From: RGDT01 sp964630925
GTDB lineage: Bacteria; Planctomycetota; Planctomycetia; Gemmatales; Gemmataceae
DNA length: 5,485 nucleotides
Direction of reading: 5' to 3'
Assembly: GCA_964630925.1 (NCBI GenBank)
Contig: CAZVZK010000298.1
Span: forward strand, 1 to 5,485
In this document: piece by piece, positions 5,418 to 5,485 of the stretch
Layout: every line of letters starts with the position of its first letter
How positions within the stretch are numbered: the stretch's first letter is position 1
Made by a program: the position numbers and the translations under genes
Notes under the pieces: generated by a model
The model's database searches: none
Told to the model about the DNA's origin: nothing
Seen by the model: the letters and a program-made list of their open reading frames with translations, nothing else

Positions 5418-5485
5418 CGGGCGTCAGGATTTGCCCAGGACGAGGTCCGTTTCCCAATCATAATGCCTCCAAAGCGAAAAGCCTA

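Noticed and set aside
5459..5464. CATAAT as a -10 promoter box
   Set aside because: The nearest -35-like TTGCCC (5431-5436) is 22 bases away, too far for a standard promoter, and nothing downstream is visible to support it.
5463..5485. Start of a further gene (MPPKRKA) at the right edge
   Set aside because: Only seven codons are visible and no ribosome binding site precedes the ATG. The 68 bases after the lipoprotein gene show nothing I can support.

Overview
The window is GC-rich bacterial chromosomal DNA. The base composition, the diverged tig-clpP-clpP cluster, the lineage-type small proteins and a likely CHAT-domain remnant suggest a planctomycete, possibly Gemmata-like. That placement is an inference from protein style; no rRNA or other marker is present to prove it.

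Layout. The left edge holds a hairpin repeat (1-19), then a small conserved protein of unknown function on the minus strand (88-351). Next comes a self-contained tRNA-Gly(GCC) unit: promoter (427-454), tRNA (482-553) and a strong intrinsic terminator (562-603). About 550 bases without a confident gene follow (604-1152). They hold a GC-rich hairpin and, at 987-1100, what looks like the decayed C-terminus of a CHAT-domain protein.

The rest reads on the plus strand as a protein-quality-control cluster: trigger factor tig (1251-2798), two different clpP genes (3097-3756 and 3941-4531) and a predicted lipoprotein (4572-5417). Between tig and the first clpP lies a tandem array of a 35-base hairpin unit. 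It is interrupted by exactly 100 N (2962-3061), so the assembly broke inside the repeat.

How the genes fit together. Trigger factor handles nascent chains at the ribosome. The ClpP subunits form the proteolytic chamber that degrades proteins fed by Clp ATPases; no clpX or other ATPase gene is in the window. The first ClpP has Asn where the catalytic Asp is expected and Gly after the catalytic Ser. The second has a complete Ser-His-Asp triad. This suggests two specialised subunits that may work as a mixed complex. The lipoprotein starts 40 bases after clpP2 and is probably co-transcribed, but its function is unknown.

The most notable signals are the hairpin array at the gap, the Ser-His-Asn ClpP paired with a canonical one, the CHAT-like remnant, and a stem-loop directly in front of the clpP2 ribosome binding site.
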